From Shimia sp047124445 (lineage in GTDB: Bacteria; Pseudomonadota; Alphaproteobacteria; Rhodobacterales; Rhodobacteraceae): DNA of 64,000 bases. Position numbers and translations under genes: made by a program. How positions within the stretch are numbered: position 1 is the stretch's first letter; each line of letters opens with the position of its first letter. The notes under the pieces were generated by a model. The model did no database searches. It was not told the origin of the DNA and was given only the letters and a program-made list of their open reading frames with translations. The stretch spans positions 1,984,001-2,048,000 of the forward strand of contig NZ_CP138921.1 of NCBI RefSeq assembly GCF_047124445.1, given 5' to 3'. Below, in pieces: positions 34,534 to 44,888 of this stretch.

Positions 34534-35847
34534 ATGGAACAGTCTATCCCTCTGACACACCTGCCCGACAACACGCTTTATGGCGAAGGTGACGTGTTTG
34601 TCCTCTTTGGCGAACTCTTTGGCCGCGGCTACGCCACCGGTCTGATCGACTCCGCCAAAGCGGCCGGAATGACCATTGTCGGCATCACCGTTGGCCGCCG
34701 CGAAGACGATGGCACCCTGCGCGCGCTGACCGACGAAGAACTGGCGCAGGCCGAAGACAACCTCGGCGGCAAAATCATCAACATTCCCCTCATGGCCGGC
34801 TTTGACATGGACGCGCCGGACGGTGGCGAAACTCCAACCGACATGCTCAAAGAGATGACCCTGGACAACTGGCAGGAGTTCAAACTCGACTGGGACAAAG
34901 TTGACGCCTGCCGCGAGATCGGTACCGCCCGTTTCACCGGTGCTTTGAAAGAAGTTATGGGCGCGCTTGCTGCACATATTCCCGCAGGCAAAAACGTGCA
35001 CTTCGCCCACACCATGGCGGGCGGCATTCCTCGCGCAAAGGCTTTCTTGGCAATTGCCAACCGCATCTACAAAGGCCGCGGCGCACGTCACATGTCGTCT
35101 CAAGCCCTGCTGGACGCCGACCTTGGTAAGCTGATCCTGCAAAACTTTGACGAAGTGACCGCCAACAGCTTTGGCCACCTGCTGGAGCACAGCGCCGAAC
35201 TGCGCAGCAAGATCGAAGCCGACGGCGGCCAGGTTCGCTATTCCGCATATGGCTACCACGGCACCCGTGTGCTGATCGGCGGCGAGTACCGCTGGCAGAC
35301 CTACACCAGCTACACCCAGGGCTACGCCAAAATGCGCCTGGAGCAGTTTGCCCAAACGGCATGGGACAACGGCGTGAAGGCCACCGTCTACAACTGCCCA
35401 GAAATCCGCACCAACTCTTCGGATGTGTTTGCCGGCATCGAACTGTCCCTGCTGCCTCTGTTGGAAGCGCTGCGCCATGAAGGTGGCGGTGCCTGGGTCG
35501 ACGCGCTTTGGGCGGAATGCCAAGGCCTGCTGAAAGACGACGTGTCTTTGGAAAGCGTGCTGAAGACCGTGCAAGACTACCAACAGAGCGCTGCCATGCA
35601 GCCGTTCTATAACTTCACCGCGTGGCCTATGGCCAACTCCGCCGATCAGGTCGACATGACTGTGGGCACGTCTCAAGACATCGTGGCACTGCACAGCAAC
35701 CGCAAAGTGCTCGTGAGTGACGTGCTCAGCCAGCATGTTGTGAACGCCACCGGCGCGCTGATCTTTGGCTCGTCTGGTGCGCCAGATGGCCCGGTTCTGT
35801 GGCTCGATCACGATATGGTTGCCCAGCACCTGATCAAAGTGAACTGA
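34534..35847 (+). CDS. Unusual Rossmann-like protein, possible FabMG-type enoyl reductase
   Basis: A 437-residue protein outside the common families. The N-terminus has a glycine-rich FGELFGRGYATGL followed by a strand IVGITVGRR, as in a dinucleotide-binding fold; a Tyr-rich segment (YSAYGYHGTR, near 243) and TYTSYTQGYAKM lie in the middle. No signal peptide or membrane helix. My best but weak match is to the atypical enoyl-ACP reductase group labelled FabMG. An ATG with AGAAAG upstream gives the start. It is monocistronic and has its own terminator. Confidence 0.7.
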   Translation: MEQSIPLTHLPDNTLYGEGDVFVLFGELFGRGYATGLIDSAKAAGMTIVGITVGRREDDGTLRALTDEELAQAEDNLGGKIINIPLMAGFDMDAPDGGETPTDMLKEMTLDNWQEFKLDWDKVDACREIGTARFTGALKEVMGALAAHIPAGKNVHFAHTMAGGIPRAKAFLAIANRIYKGRGARHMSSQALLDADLGKLILQNFDEVTANSFGHLLEHSAELRSKIEADGGQVRYSAYGYHGTRVLIGGEYRWQTYTSYTQGYAKMRLEQFAQTAWDNGVKATVYNCPEIRTNSSDVFAGIELSLLPLLEALRHEGGGAWVDALWAECQGLLKDDVSLESVLKTVQDYQQSAAMQPFYNFTAWPMANSADQVDMTVGTSQDIVALHSNRKVLVSDVLSQHVVNATGALIFGSSGAPDGPVLWLDHDMVAQHLIKVN

Positions 35848-35868
35848 TCTCACCCACACTGATTTTTG

Positions 35869-35899
35869 AAAGCCCCGACGCGCCGCGTTGGGGCTTTTT
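35869..35899 (+). terminator. Rho-independent terminator
   Basis: AAAGCCCCGACGCG pairs with CGCGTTGGGGCTTT (one G-T wobble) and is followed by TTTGTTTT. It lies 22 bp after the stop of the preceding gene. Confidence 0.88.
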
Positions 35900-36061
35900 G
35901 TTTTGGGACAACACTTTGCCCCCCTGCGCCCAGATCAAGGTTAACTTTTAGAAGGGTTAACCAACGGTCCTTGCGCCCGCTTCCAGACATATCTCGGAAA
36001 AGGTAGGTCAAATTATTACCAAATGATTAACGACCGCATGCAGGGACACGAGGGACAGGCC

Positions 36062-36547
36062 ATGAACAACGACATCGCACAGGCCTATGAGCTGTTGGGT
36101 GTGACCTCTGATGTGTCTGACAAAGAGATGCGGTCCGCCTGGCGCCAACTGGTGCGCAGCTATCATCCGGACTTGGCCCGCACCGATCCGGAGGAAGCCT
36201 CCCGCCGCATGGGGGAAATCAACGCGGCCTATGACGCCGTTGCCCACCACCGCCTGCAAAAAGACAAGAAACCTGCCCACAAAGCGCGTCGCCATGCACG
36301 CCCCCAAAACCCACGCCCAACCCGTCATGCCAACCGTGCAAAAACGGACACACAGCGCTCACAGCGCAGCGAAGACACTCAGCGCGAGACCAAACAGGAC
36401 CAACCGCGCGAGACCCTGCCTAAACGCCGCGCCTACCGCAGCCCACAAGAGCAGCGCCTGATCGACGCGGCCTGCGCCGTTTTTGAAGACACCCGCCGCC
36501 ACCTCAACGCAGCCGCCCGCAAACCGGCGTTCTCGGCTTTTCGCTAG
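36062..36547 (+). CDS. J-domain protein
   Basis: A 161-residue protein with an N-terminal J domain (residues 5-65) including the HPD motif in RSYHPDLAR, which stimulates Hsp70 ATPase. The rest is a basic, Arg/Gln/Thr-rich low-complexity linker and a short C-terminal helix; it lacks the Gly/Phe and zinc domains of DnaJ. It is therefore a specialised co-chaperone. The ATG at 36062 follows GAGGGACAGG. Confidence 0.85.
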   Translation: MNNDIAQAYELLGVTSDVSDKEMRSAWRQLVRSYHPDLARTDPEEASRRMGEINAAYDAVAHHRLQKDKKPAHKARRHARPQNPRPTRHANRAKTDTQRSQRSEDTQRETKQDQPRETLPKRRAYRSPQEQRLIDAACAVFEDTRRHLNAAARKPAFSAFR

Positions 36548-36850
36548 CAAAACCCGGAAATTCTGCGTTTGATACCGACTTCAAAATCCAAGCGACTATC
36601 AGACCAGTCGTGTCCCCTGGCTCCCTACCGCGCAGGTGAAGGGAACTGTGCCCTTGTGTGACGCGAGTTCGCGTCAAGAAAATCGATCTATGGATTTTGG
36701 TTCGCCGACACATCCAACAATGCGCCCCAAAATGCCGAAGAATTAGCAGCCAACATATGACGCCGAGTATAAACTGACGCCAATAAAGGCAGGGGTACAC
36801 TCAAAGTCCGCCTCAGCTCGACAGCCACCTCAAACGCCGCCACGGCACTC
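36548..36850. other. Gene-free gap with repeat copy C and a small hairpin
   Basis: About 300 bp without a convincing gene. It contains GATACCGACTTCAAAATC at 36571-36588, related to the dispersed repeats at 15957 and 56862, and a perfect 7-bp hairpin TGACGCG-AGTT-CGCGTCA at 36659-36676. Neither has an associated gene. Confidence 0.5.
36571..36588 (+). repeat. Dispersed ATACCGAC repeat, copy C (partial)
   Basis: GATACCGACTTCAAAATC matches GATACCGACGTCAAAATC of copy B in 17 of 18 positions. It starts 23 bp after the J-domain stop codon; the left half of the element is absent or too diverged to see. Confidence 0.5.
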
Positions 36851-37492
36851 TCAGCCGCGTGCCTTGATCCACGTCGCCGCCACCTCACAAACCCGCTCCA
36901 GCTGTTCTTCGTGGCTCAGACCGGTCACCCGCTTGCGCGGCTTCAGATCATGATCGCCATCATCCGCCCAGGCCAGCTCAATTTGCTCTGACAACGTATA
37001 GCCAGCCACCTCCGTATCTGTTCCAAACGGATCGCGCGTGCCTTGGCAGATCAGTGTCGGCGTTTGCAGTCCCGCCAGATGCGCGGTGCGCAGCTTCTCC
37101 GGTTTGCCTTGCGGATGAAACGGATAGCCAAGGCACAAGAGACCGCAGATATCACCCGCCGCGAACAACTCATCAGCGACAAGACTGGCAACCCGTCCGC
37201 CCATAGACTTGCCGCCAATGATTAACGGACCATCACAAGACAGCGCCTGAACGACCTCGCGAAACTCGACCTGTAACAGATCTACTTTCGGCGGTGGGCG
37301 TTTTGGACCACCGCTGCGCCGCGCGGCCATATAGGCAAATTCAAACCGCGCCACCCGAACGCCCCGCCGGGCCAACCCTGTTGCAACCGTTGCCATGAAA
37401 GGCGCCTCCATGGTGGCTCCCGCCCCATGCCCAAACAGAAAGGTCGGCGCAGACCGGCCAGCTTCATTTATCAGAAATTCAATCTCAGCCAT
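36851..37492 (-). CDS. Alpha/beta hydrolase (KANL3/Tex30-like)
   Basis: A 213-residue alpha/beta-fold protein of the compact group with FGHGAGATM at the oxyanion site, the nucleophile Ser in GGKSMGGR (near residue 95), the Asp in GTRDPFG and a His in DGDHDLKP. These residues form a complete triad. The substrate is unknown. It is 58 bp from the NDUFS4-like gene on the same strand. Confidence 0.82.
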   Translation of the reverse strand: MAEIEFLINEAGRSAPTFLFGHGAGATMEAPFMATVATGLARRGVRVARFEFAYMAARRSGGPKRPPPKVDLLQVEFREVVQALSCDGPLIIGGKSMGGRVASLVADELFAAGDICGLLCLGYPFHPQGKPEKLRTAHLAGLQTPTLICQGTRDPFGTDTEVAGYTLSEQIELAWADDGDHDLKPRKRVTGLSHEEQLERVCEVAATWIKARG

Positions 37493-37558
37493 CGTCGCTC
37501 CAAAACCACAAAAGGCGCCCCATGGCGCCTTTCCGGATCAAGCTTGGTGAACTGTCCC

Positions 37559-37870
37559 TCAGTGGGTCCAGGCTCCACGCCGGTTGGTGGCAAAGTTCTC
37601 GCCATAGCCGCCCTGCCGGATGTTGGCCTTGCGTTTGTTGGGCTCCAGAACCTGCACTTCGATGTCGTTTTCCCGTGCGTAGGTCACAGCCGCTTCCTTG
37701 CTGTCGAACTTCAGGCGCACCTGGCTTTGCGTATCCCCGGACCCGGTCCAGCCCATTAGCGGATCAATATCCTTGGCTTCCGACGGACCATATTCCAACA
37801 CCCACTGGTGGGTTTTGGCGGTTCCCGACGACATCGCCGTGCGGGCTGGCTGATAGATACGCGCAATCAT
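37559..37870 (-). CDS. NDUFS4-like NADH dehydrogenase accessory subunit
   Basis: A 103-residue protein of the ETC complex I subunit conserved-region family (mitochondrial NDUFS4/AQDQ homologue). Typical are ARIYQPARTAMSSG at the start, the WVLEYG strand, and DPLMGWTGSGDTQSQVRLKF in the middle. It should bind the peripheral arm of respiratory complex I, and the gene lies outside the nuo operon, as usual in alphaproteobacteria. AAGGAG fixes the ATG at 37870. Confidence 0.92.
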   Translation of the reverse strand: MIARIYQPARTAMSSGTAKTHQWVLEYGPSEAKDIDPLMGWTGSGDTQSQVRLKFDSKEAAVTYARENDIEVQVLEPNKRKANIRQGGYGENFATNRRGAWTH

Positions 37871-37987
37871 GGGGCACTCCTTGGCTTGCCGCTTTATCAC
37901 GGATTCTCACCGCTCGGGCAAGAGGTCAAACACAGACAAACCGCCGCAAAGGCGCAGCAAATCATCGATCAAAGGGGAGTTAAGCTT

Positions 37988-38072
37988 GCAAGCAGCCCAG
38001 GTTCCGGACCAAGCCGCGGGGAGCGAGGGGTGTAGGTGCAGTTTGGACTGGCGACCTCAGCGGGCTGCTTGC
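37988..38072. other. Structured intergenic element with an 11-bp perfect inverted repeat
   Basis: GCAAGCAGCCC at 37988-37998 and GGGCTGCTTGC at 38062-38072 enclose 63 nt with a smaller self-complementary GGTTCCGGACC. A competing hairpin CTCAGC/GCTGAG (38056-38076) overlaps the right arm. I do not recognise a known RNA family; there is a partial likeness (GGTCCGGAA) to the SRP RNA loop on the minus strand but the rest does not fit. Confidence 0.45.
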
Positions 38073-38406
38073 TGAGTTGACCATAGCGAGGATGCCAATC
38101 ATTTGGCAAGTGCAACATATATTTAATTTCCCAAATCGGCAGAATTTTGTTCTAAAATTACCAAGGCACCCACAATTTCTTACCAAAAGCGGCGGACCGA
38201 AGGCTTACCAAAGGTAACTTCGCCCAAAAGGCGCGTCATTTTCTCGATCAAACAGTCAGAAATTTCTGCACTTGCGAAGTATTTCTTGGCGCGGCGCAGC
38301 ATCCTCTCCCCCAAATCCCCGGACCCCATCTGCGCTTTCGCCCTTGCATAAGAACAAAAAGAGACCAAAATCGCGCGAAACGACTCTTTCAACACGGGAC
38401 GCCACG
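38073..38406. other. Gene-free AT-richer region before uvrB
   Basis: This 330-bp stretch probably holds the uvrB promoter. An AT-rich part near 38120-38160 (TATATTTAATTT) stands out. I see no SOS-type box that I could defend (alphaproteobacterial LexA sites are GTTC-N7-GTTC or GAAC-N7-GAAC). A 71-codon minus-strand frame exists but lacks support. Confidence 0.35.
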
Positions 38407-40593
<2,187 letters not shown>

Positions 40594-40597
40594 CCCC

Positions 40598-40618
40598 GCC
40601 CCGGACGTGATCCGGGGC
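40598..40618. terminator. Hairpin after uvrB (dispersed CCCCGGA-type stem)
   Basis: GCCCCGGA and TCCGGGGC form a perfect 8-bp stem with a CGTGA loop starting 4 bp after the uvrB stop. There is no T-tract. Similar ATCCGGGGC stems occur repeatedly in related genomes, so it may be both an mRNA end and a repeat. Confidence 0.5.
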
Positions 40619-40644
40619 CTCACCAAGTGGCCGCTAACCCGTAG

Positions 40645-40665
40645 GGTGCGCATTCACTGCGCACC
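40645..40665. repeat. GGTGCGCA inverted repeat
   Basis: GGTGCGCA and TGCGCACC are perfectly complementary around TTCAC. This short palindromic unit is typical of intergenic repeats in alphaproteobacteria. Confidence 0.5.
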
Positions 40666-40683
40666 GACACACGCACAACAAAA

Positions 40684-40821
40684 GGGCCAGCGCCGGACCG
40701 GGGGCTGGCGCGCGCAACCTCAAAAGTTGGCACTTTATGTCCGCCACGTGTCGCCCGCCGTTTCCAGCGGTTGCGCCATTTGCAAAAGCGCCGGCCCATG
40801 GGGCCGGTCCGGCGCTGGCCC
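40684..40821. repeat. 138-bp element bounded by an 18-bp perfect inverted repeat
   Basis: GGGCCAGCGCCGGACCGG at 40684-40701 is exactly complementary to the sequence at 40804-40821. The 102-bp interior has no gene. No target-site duplication is visible, so a mobile element is not proven; a long hairpin RNA is the alternative. It lies just upstream of the lower-GC gene at 40934. Confidence 0.6.
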
Positions 40822-40858
40822 GGCGGCGCAATGCGCCTTGTTCCAGGCCGAGCACTTT

Positions 40859-40899
40859 AGAGGTTTACAATCTCATTTTGGAGGTATAAACCTCCAAAA
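40859..40899. promoter_or_regulatory. 24-bp palindrome upstream of the RHH/HARE-like gene
   Basis: TTTTGGAGGT and ACCTCCAAAA are perfectly complementary around ATAA (40876-40899). A half-site AGAGGTTTA lies at 40859-40867. Placed 35 bp before the start codon, it fits an operator, possibly for the gene's own product. Confidence 0.6.
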
Positions 40900-40933
40900 G
40901 ACCTCACCAAAGGTTTGAACCCGGAGAAATCCA

Positions 40934-41395
40934 ATGAAAGACATCCAAGTAAGCACTGACGTTTTCGCTATGATTTGGTCAATGCGAAAACCACCAGAAA
41001 CGAACGAGAATGAGATACTCTTGCGCGTTTTGAAAATGGCTCAGGCGCAAAAGTACGATAGTAATGGAGATGTTCAGATGGCCGAACAAAAAGAGGGCAA
41101 AACCTCTAACCCCTCTTTGACTAACTTGCAAGGACCAAAAAGCTTCGGGAAAGTTCGTTGGGTAGACGATGTTCAGGAGGCATTGCTTCGTCTTGGCGGT
41201 AAAGCGGCGTTGGCGAGCATTTATGCTGAAGTCGAAAAGCTGCGAAAACAGGGAAATAGAAGTGTTCCGGCGAGTTTAGAAGCGACTATTCGCCGAACAA
41301 TAGAAGACCATTCCTCCGACTCCGAAAACTTCAGGGGCGTCGATCTTTTCGAGCAAATTTCAAGAGGTGTCTGGGGCTTGCGATCTAGATCGTAA
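40934..41395 (+). CDS. Orphan protein with RHH-like start and HARE-HTH-like C-terminal domain
   Basis: A 153-residue protein whose base composition is lower in GC than its neighbours, a sign of transfer. Residues 1-35 (IQVSTDVFAMIWSMRKPPE, ENEILLRVL) look like a ribbon-helix-helix DNA-binding unit. Residues 75-150 resemble the winged-helix domain found attached to restriction endonucleases and in HARE-HTH proteins: LRLGGKAALASIYAEVE, SLEATIRRTIEDHSSDS, then FEQISRGVWGLR at the end. No nuclease domain follows. CGGAGAAA precedes the ATG. Repeats and a palindrome lie upstream and a terminator downstream, so this may be the remainder of a restriction locus or a self-standing regulator. Confidence 0.65.
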   Translation: MKDIQVSTDVFAMIWSMRKPPETNENEILLRVLKMAQAQKYDSNGDVQMAEQKEGKTSNPSLTNLQGPKSFGKVRWVDDVQEALLRLGGKAALASIYAEVEKLRKQGNRSVPASLEATIRRTIEDHSSDSENFRGVDLFEQISRGVWGLRSRS

Positions 41396-41602
41396 ACCGA
41401 AAACACGAACCCTGCACTGAAGTATCGGCCCCTTCCACAAGGGCTGTTGGGCGGCCTTTTCCGCCGTTACTTGAATTGCTGGCGGCAGGTTCCAAACTGC
41501 TGACCAGCATTCTCCATCCAAAAAGCAAAAAACCGCCCCCCCTATTGCGAAAACTATTTGCAAGTTTTCACAGTGCGCGGCCCATGCAGGAGGTCCCGCG
41601 CG

Positions 41603-41627
41603 GCATGATGCAAGGCATCATGCTTTT
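41603..41627 (+). terminator. Rho-independent terminator
   Basis: GCATGATGC, loop AAG, GCATCATGC, then TTTT: a perfect 9-bp stem. It lies 208 bp after the RHH/HARE-like gene and just before the secreted-protein gene, insulating the two. Confidence 0.75.
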
Positions 41628-41678
41628 GTGATCTCAAAGGTGTCGACGACCGTCCACCTATCGCCCTACCCTCCCCCC

Positions 41679-42110
41679 ATGCGCGCCCTCCTGATCCCCT
41701 TTGCCCTCCTCGCCTCCCCAGCCACCGCTTGGGAAGCCACATCCGCGCCCATCTGCACCCTCACCCATGAGACCGCAGAGGCCCACATCCGCCTCACTTA
41801 CGACCCAAGCAAACCCCTCTACACCCTCGCGATCACCCAAAAATCCGCGCCATGGCACCCCACCCCGTGGTTCGCCATGCGCTTCATCGGTCCCAATGAA
41901 CTCGTGATCTCCACACCCCAGCATGCGCTGTCAGACAACAACCAGACGCTCAATGTGGCGGACAGTGGCTTCGGCAATGTGCTCGACGGGTTACAATTCA
42001 ACACCACGGCGCTGGCCTTCACCGAAGCCCAGTCCGTGACCATCCCGCTCGACGGCGCCGCGCCTGAGGTTCAAAAGTTCCGCGCCTGTGCCGCCGCGCA
42101 ACTCAGCTAG
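41679..42110 (+). CDS. Small secreted protein of unknown function
   Basis: A 143-residue protein with a clear signal peptide (MRALLIPFALLASPATA, cleavage before WEAT) and two remaining cysteines, one near the mature N-terminus and one near the C-terminus, which could form a disulfide. It should be periplasmic. No family was recognised. It converges with the PEP-mutase-family gene with 2 bp between the stops. The start 17 codons inside the longest frame is chosen for the signal peptide. Confidence 0.7.
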   Translation: MRALLIPFALLASPATAWEATSAPICTLTHETAEAHIRLTYDPSKPLYTLAITQKSAPWHPTPWFAMRFIGPNELVISTPQHALSDNNQTLNVADSGFGNVLDGLQFNTTALAFTEAQSVTIPLDGAAPEVQKFRACAAAQLS

Positions 42111-42112
42111 CC

Positions 42113-43006
42113 CTACGCCTTATACCCCTCAGACACCGCATAATACGCGTTGAACCCAACCCGCTCGCGCACCTCTTCAAACGACATCAAACCGGAAGCC
42201 TGCACCGTATCGGCCTTCATCGCCGCCAGCGTCTCCACCATCTGCTGCATCACCGCCGACAACAGCGTCAGCGGATAGGCCGCCAGATTGAACCCCATGT
42301 CCGCCAATTCCGCATGGGACAGGATCGGCGTGTCGCCCCCCTCCAGCATATTGGCCATCAACAGCCCCGGCGTTTCCTCACAAATCTGGCGCATCTCACC
42401 CACGCTCTGTGGCGCCTCGATAAAGATGATGTCCGCCCCCAACTCAAAGAACCGCTGCGCCCGCTCTATCGCTTCGCCCAGCCCGTGGGCTTTGCGCGCA
42501 TCGGTGCGGGCCAGGATCAGCACGTCCTCTTCCTCCCGCGCATCCACCGCTGCCTTGATGCGATCAAACGCCACTTCGCGTTCCACCACCGCCTTGCCCG
42601 GCGTGTGACCACAGCGTTTGGGCGCCACCTGATCCTCAATCATCACCGCCGCCGCCCCGGCCCGCGCCAGGCCCTTCACGGTGCGGATCACGTTCATCGC
42701 ATTGCCGTAGCCCGTGTCGCCATCGGCCACAAACGGCAGGCTGGTAGCCTCCGATATGTTGCGCACATGGTCCACCACCTCGCCATAGCTCATCAGCCCT
42801 AAGTCCGGCATGCCAATGCGCGAGGCTGAGGCAGCAAAGCCAGACATGAAGGTCATGTCAAACCCCGCCTGCTCGATTAGCTTGGCTGACAGCGCATCAT
42901 AACAACAGGGCGCCACCACCAGCTCTTTCTGTTCCAGCAGAGAGCGCAACCGCGCCGCCCGCAGGTTCCGCCCTTCATTGGGGGCAATCCGCACCGTGTT
43001 TTTCAT
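42113..43006 (-). CDS. Isocitrate lyase/PEP mutase family enzyme
   Basis: A 297-residue TIM-barrel enzyme of the ICL/PEPM superfamily. It shows FMSGFAASASRIG near residue 55, the metal site in ADGDTGYG, IEDQVAPKRCGH with the catalytic loop KRCGH, and IFIEAPQS. The KxCGH loop marks the C-C lyase side (methylisocitrate lyase, dimethylmalate lyase, oxaloacetate hydrolase) rather than PEP mutase. AGGAGG precedes the ATG. It is last in the TRAP operon, 17 bp after dctM, so it probably cleaves the imported C4-C6 acid. Confidence 0.87.
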   Translation of the reverse strand: MKNTVRIAPNEGRNLRAARLRSLLEQKELVVAPCCYDALSAKLIEQAGFDMTFMSGFAASASRIGMPDLGLMSYGEVVDHVRNISEATSLPFVADGDTGYGNAMNVIRTVKGLARAGAAAVMIEDQVAPKRCGHTPGKAVVEREVAFDRIKAAVDAREEEDVLILARTDARKAHGLGEAIERAQRFFELGADIIFIEAPQSVGEMRQICEETPGLLMANMLEGGDTPILSHAELADMGFNLAAYPLTLLSAVMQQMVETLAAMKADTVQASGLMSFEEVRERVGFNAYYAVSEGYKA

Positions 43007-43023
43007 CACATTCGCCCTCCTGC

Positions 43024-44301
43024 TCAGCGCGCCAACTCATACGGGATGTACAGCGCCAGATCGGGCCAGAACCACAACAGCACCGCCACCGCCAGCATGA
43101 TGCCCGCAAACGGCAGCGCGCCTTTCGCAACCTCCTGCAACCGCGCATTGGCCACCGCCTGAATAACAAACAGGTTCATCCCCACCGGTGGCGTGATCAA
43201 CGCGGTCTCAATCAGCACCACAAAGAAGATGCCAAACCAGATCGGATCAATCCCGATGTTGAGCACCGCCGGCAGCAGCACCGGCACCATGATGAGCAGC
43301 ATCGACAGGCTCTCCAAGAAGAACCCCATGAACAACAACACCAGGCCGACTGCGAGAATAAACAGGCTTGGATTGGAGATGGTCTCTGTCAGGAACGCGC
43401 TAATCGACTGCGGGATCAGATAGAGCGTGATCGCGTAGGAAAACACCTTGGCCCCCGCCACGATGATCAACACCATCACCGAAGTCCGCAGCGAACCTTC
43501 CACCGCCTCCCGCAGCTTAGCAAAATCCATCCGCCCCATGGCGAAGGTCATGATCAAAGCAATCACAAAGCCCAGCCCAGCGCTTTCCGATGGCGTTGCG
43601 ATACCCGTGTAGATCGAGCCGACAATCGCTACCGCCAGCGCCACGGTTGGCAGCGCCATCGCCGAGGTCCGCGCTCGTGTGCCCCAATCGGCCTTGGCAA
43701 TCGGTTGGTAGGCGCCGGAAAAGCGCGAGAACAACATGCCGTAAACAATGAAGGCAGACGCCAAAAACAACCCCGGCCCAATGCCCGCAAGGAACAACGT
43801 CGGGATCGAGCTTTCCGTGACCACGCCGTAAATGATCAACGGGATCGACGGCGGGATCAAAATCCCCAAAGTGCCGCCCGCCGCCAACATGCCGTAAACA
43901 AACGGCTTATCGTAGCCGCGTTTGGACATCTCCGGGATCGCAACCGTGCCAATGGTCGCCGCGGTCGCCACCGAAGAGCCGGAGATTGCGGAGAACAACG
44001 TGCACGACAAGATTGTCGCCACGCCCAGCCCGCCGGGCCAATGCCCCACCCAGCTTTGCACCGCCGCATAAAGGTCGCGCCCCACGCCGCCCTTCAGCAA
44101 GACATTGGACATCAACAAAAACATCGGCACGGCAAGGAGCTCAAAGCTGTCCATCGAGCCATGCAACCGCTGCGGCACCGCCACCAGAGGCAGGCCCTTA
44201 AGCCCCAACAGGATCACCCCCAGCCCGCCCAGCGCAAAGGCCACCGGCGTGCGCAACAACAACAGCGCCATCAGCGCCACAAGAATGAGAACCGCTTCCA
44301 T
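43024..44301 (-). CDS. dctM: TRAP transporter large permease
   Basis: A 425-residue membrane protein with about 12 helices, the DctM subunit of a tripartite ATP-independent transporter driven by the sodium gradient. Typical are VPMFLLMSNVLLKGG and the ATIGTVAIPEM, LIPPSIPLIIYG stretch. Its start overlaps the stop of the small permease by one base, so translation is coupled. Confidence 0.93.
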   Translation of the reverse strand: MEAVLILVALMALLLLRTPVAFALGGLGVILLGLKGLPLVAVPQRLHGSMDSFELLAVPMFLLMSNVLLKGGVGRDLYAAVQSWVGHWPGGLGVATILSCTLFSAISGSSVATAATIGTVAIPEMSKRGYDKPFVYGMLAAGGTLGILIPPSIPLIIYGVVTESSIPTLFLAGIGPGLFLASAFIVYGMLFSRFSGAYQPIAKADWGTRARTSAMALPTVALAVAIVGSIYTGIATPSESAGLGFVIALIMTFAMGRMDFAKLREAVEGSLRTSVMVLIIVAGAKVFSYAITLYLIPQSISAFLTETISNPSLFILAVGLVLLFMGFFLESLSMLLIMVPVLLPAVLNIGIDPIWFGIFFVVLIETALITPPVGMNLFVIQAVANARLQEVAKGALPFAGIMLAVAVLLWFWPDLALYIPYELAR

Positions 44302-44810
44302 CAGTGAGCGCCCCCCATCACGTCATCGCCAGGCAAAGGTTCGGCCCACACGCGATACAGCTGCACCCCGCCCTGCAGCATCAACAAAGCGCTGCCGACC
44401 CAGACCGGCGCATGGGTGATCATCTTTGGCGGTGCCAAATAGGTGTCCGTGGTGTGCCCTGCCATGGTGGCCTTTAACCAAATCTGGAACCCGAAATAGC
44501 ACGCCGTGCCCGCAAAAATGAACAACACAACAATCGCCAAAGTCTCCGCCAGCCGACGCCAGAGCGTATTAGGATTGCTCAACAGCACATCAATCGTGAC
44601 CATTTCACGGTGCTTCAGCACATAGGCCGCACCCAGGTACACCACCCAGACCTGCAATACCCGGCTGATCTCATCCACCCAAATGGTGGGCGCGTTAAAA
44701 ACGTAACGCATAAGCACTTCAAACGTGATGAAAAAGCCGATGGCAAACAGGGTCCAGGCGCAAAGCTTGCCTGTGAGTTCAGTGATGCCATCAATGATCC
44801 GGATGATCAT
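44301..44810 (-). CDS. dctQ: TRAP transporter small permease
   Basis: A 169-residue membrane protein with four predicted helices, matching DctQ: FEVLMRYVFNAPTIWVDEISR is the family's characteristic first-loop motif (residues 28-48). AAGGAG fixes the ATG at 44810. It partners the adjacent DctM. Confidence 0.92.
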   Translation of the reverse strand: MIIRIIDGITELTGKLCAWTLFAIGFFITFEVLMRYVFNAPTIWVDEISRVLQVWVVYLGAAYVLKHREMVTIDVLLSNPNTLWRRLAETLAIVVLFIFAGTACYFGFQIWLKATMAGHTTDTYLAPPKMITHAPVWVGSALLMLQGGVQLYRVWAEPLPGDDVMGGAH

Positions 44811-44888
44811 TGGCCACTCCTTGCTCTGAATTTTCGCGGGGAAGAAAAAGTGGGACGCCATCCCTCAGGACAGCGCCCCCCATAAGGC

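Noticed and set aside
37988..38072. SRP (4.5S) RNA gene
   Set aside because: The minus strand contains GGTCCGGAA as in the SRP loop, but the following conserved GGAAGCAGCC is missing. Kept only as an unexplained structured element.
38180..38395. A 71-codon minus-strand frame upstream of uvrB
   Set aside because: No SD was found and no family is recognised. It covers the likely uvrB promoter, so I left it out.
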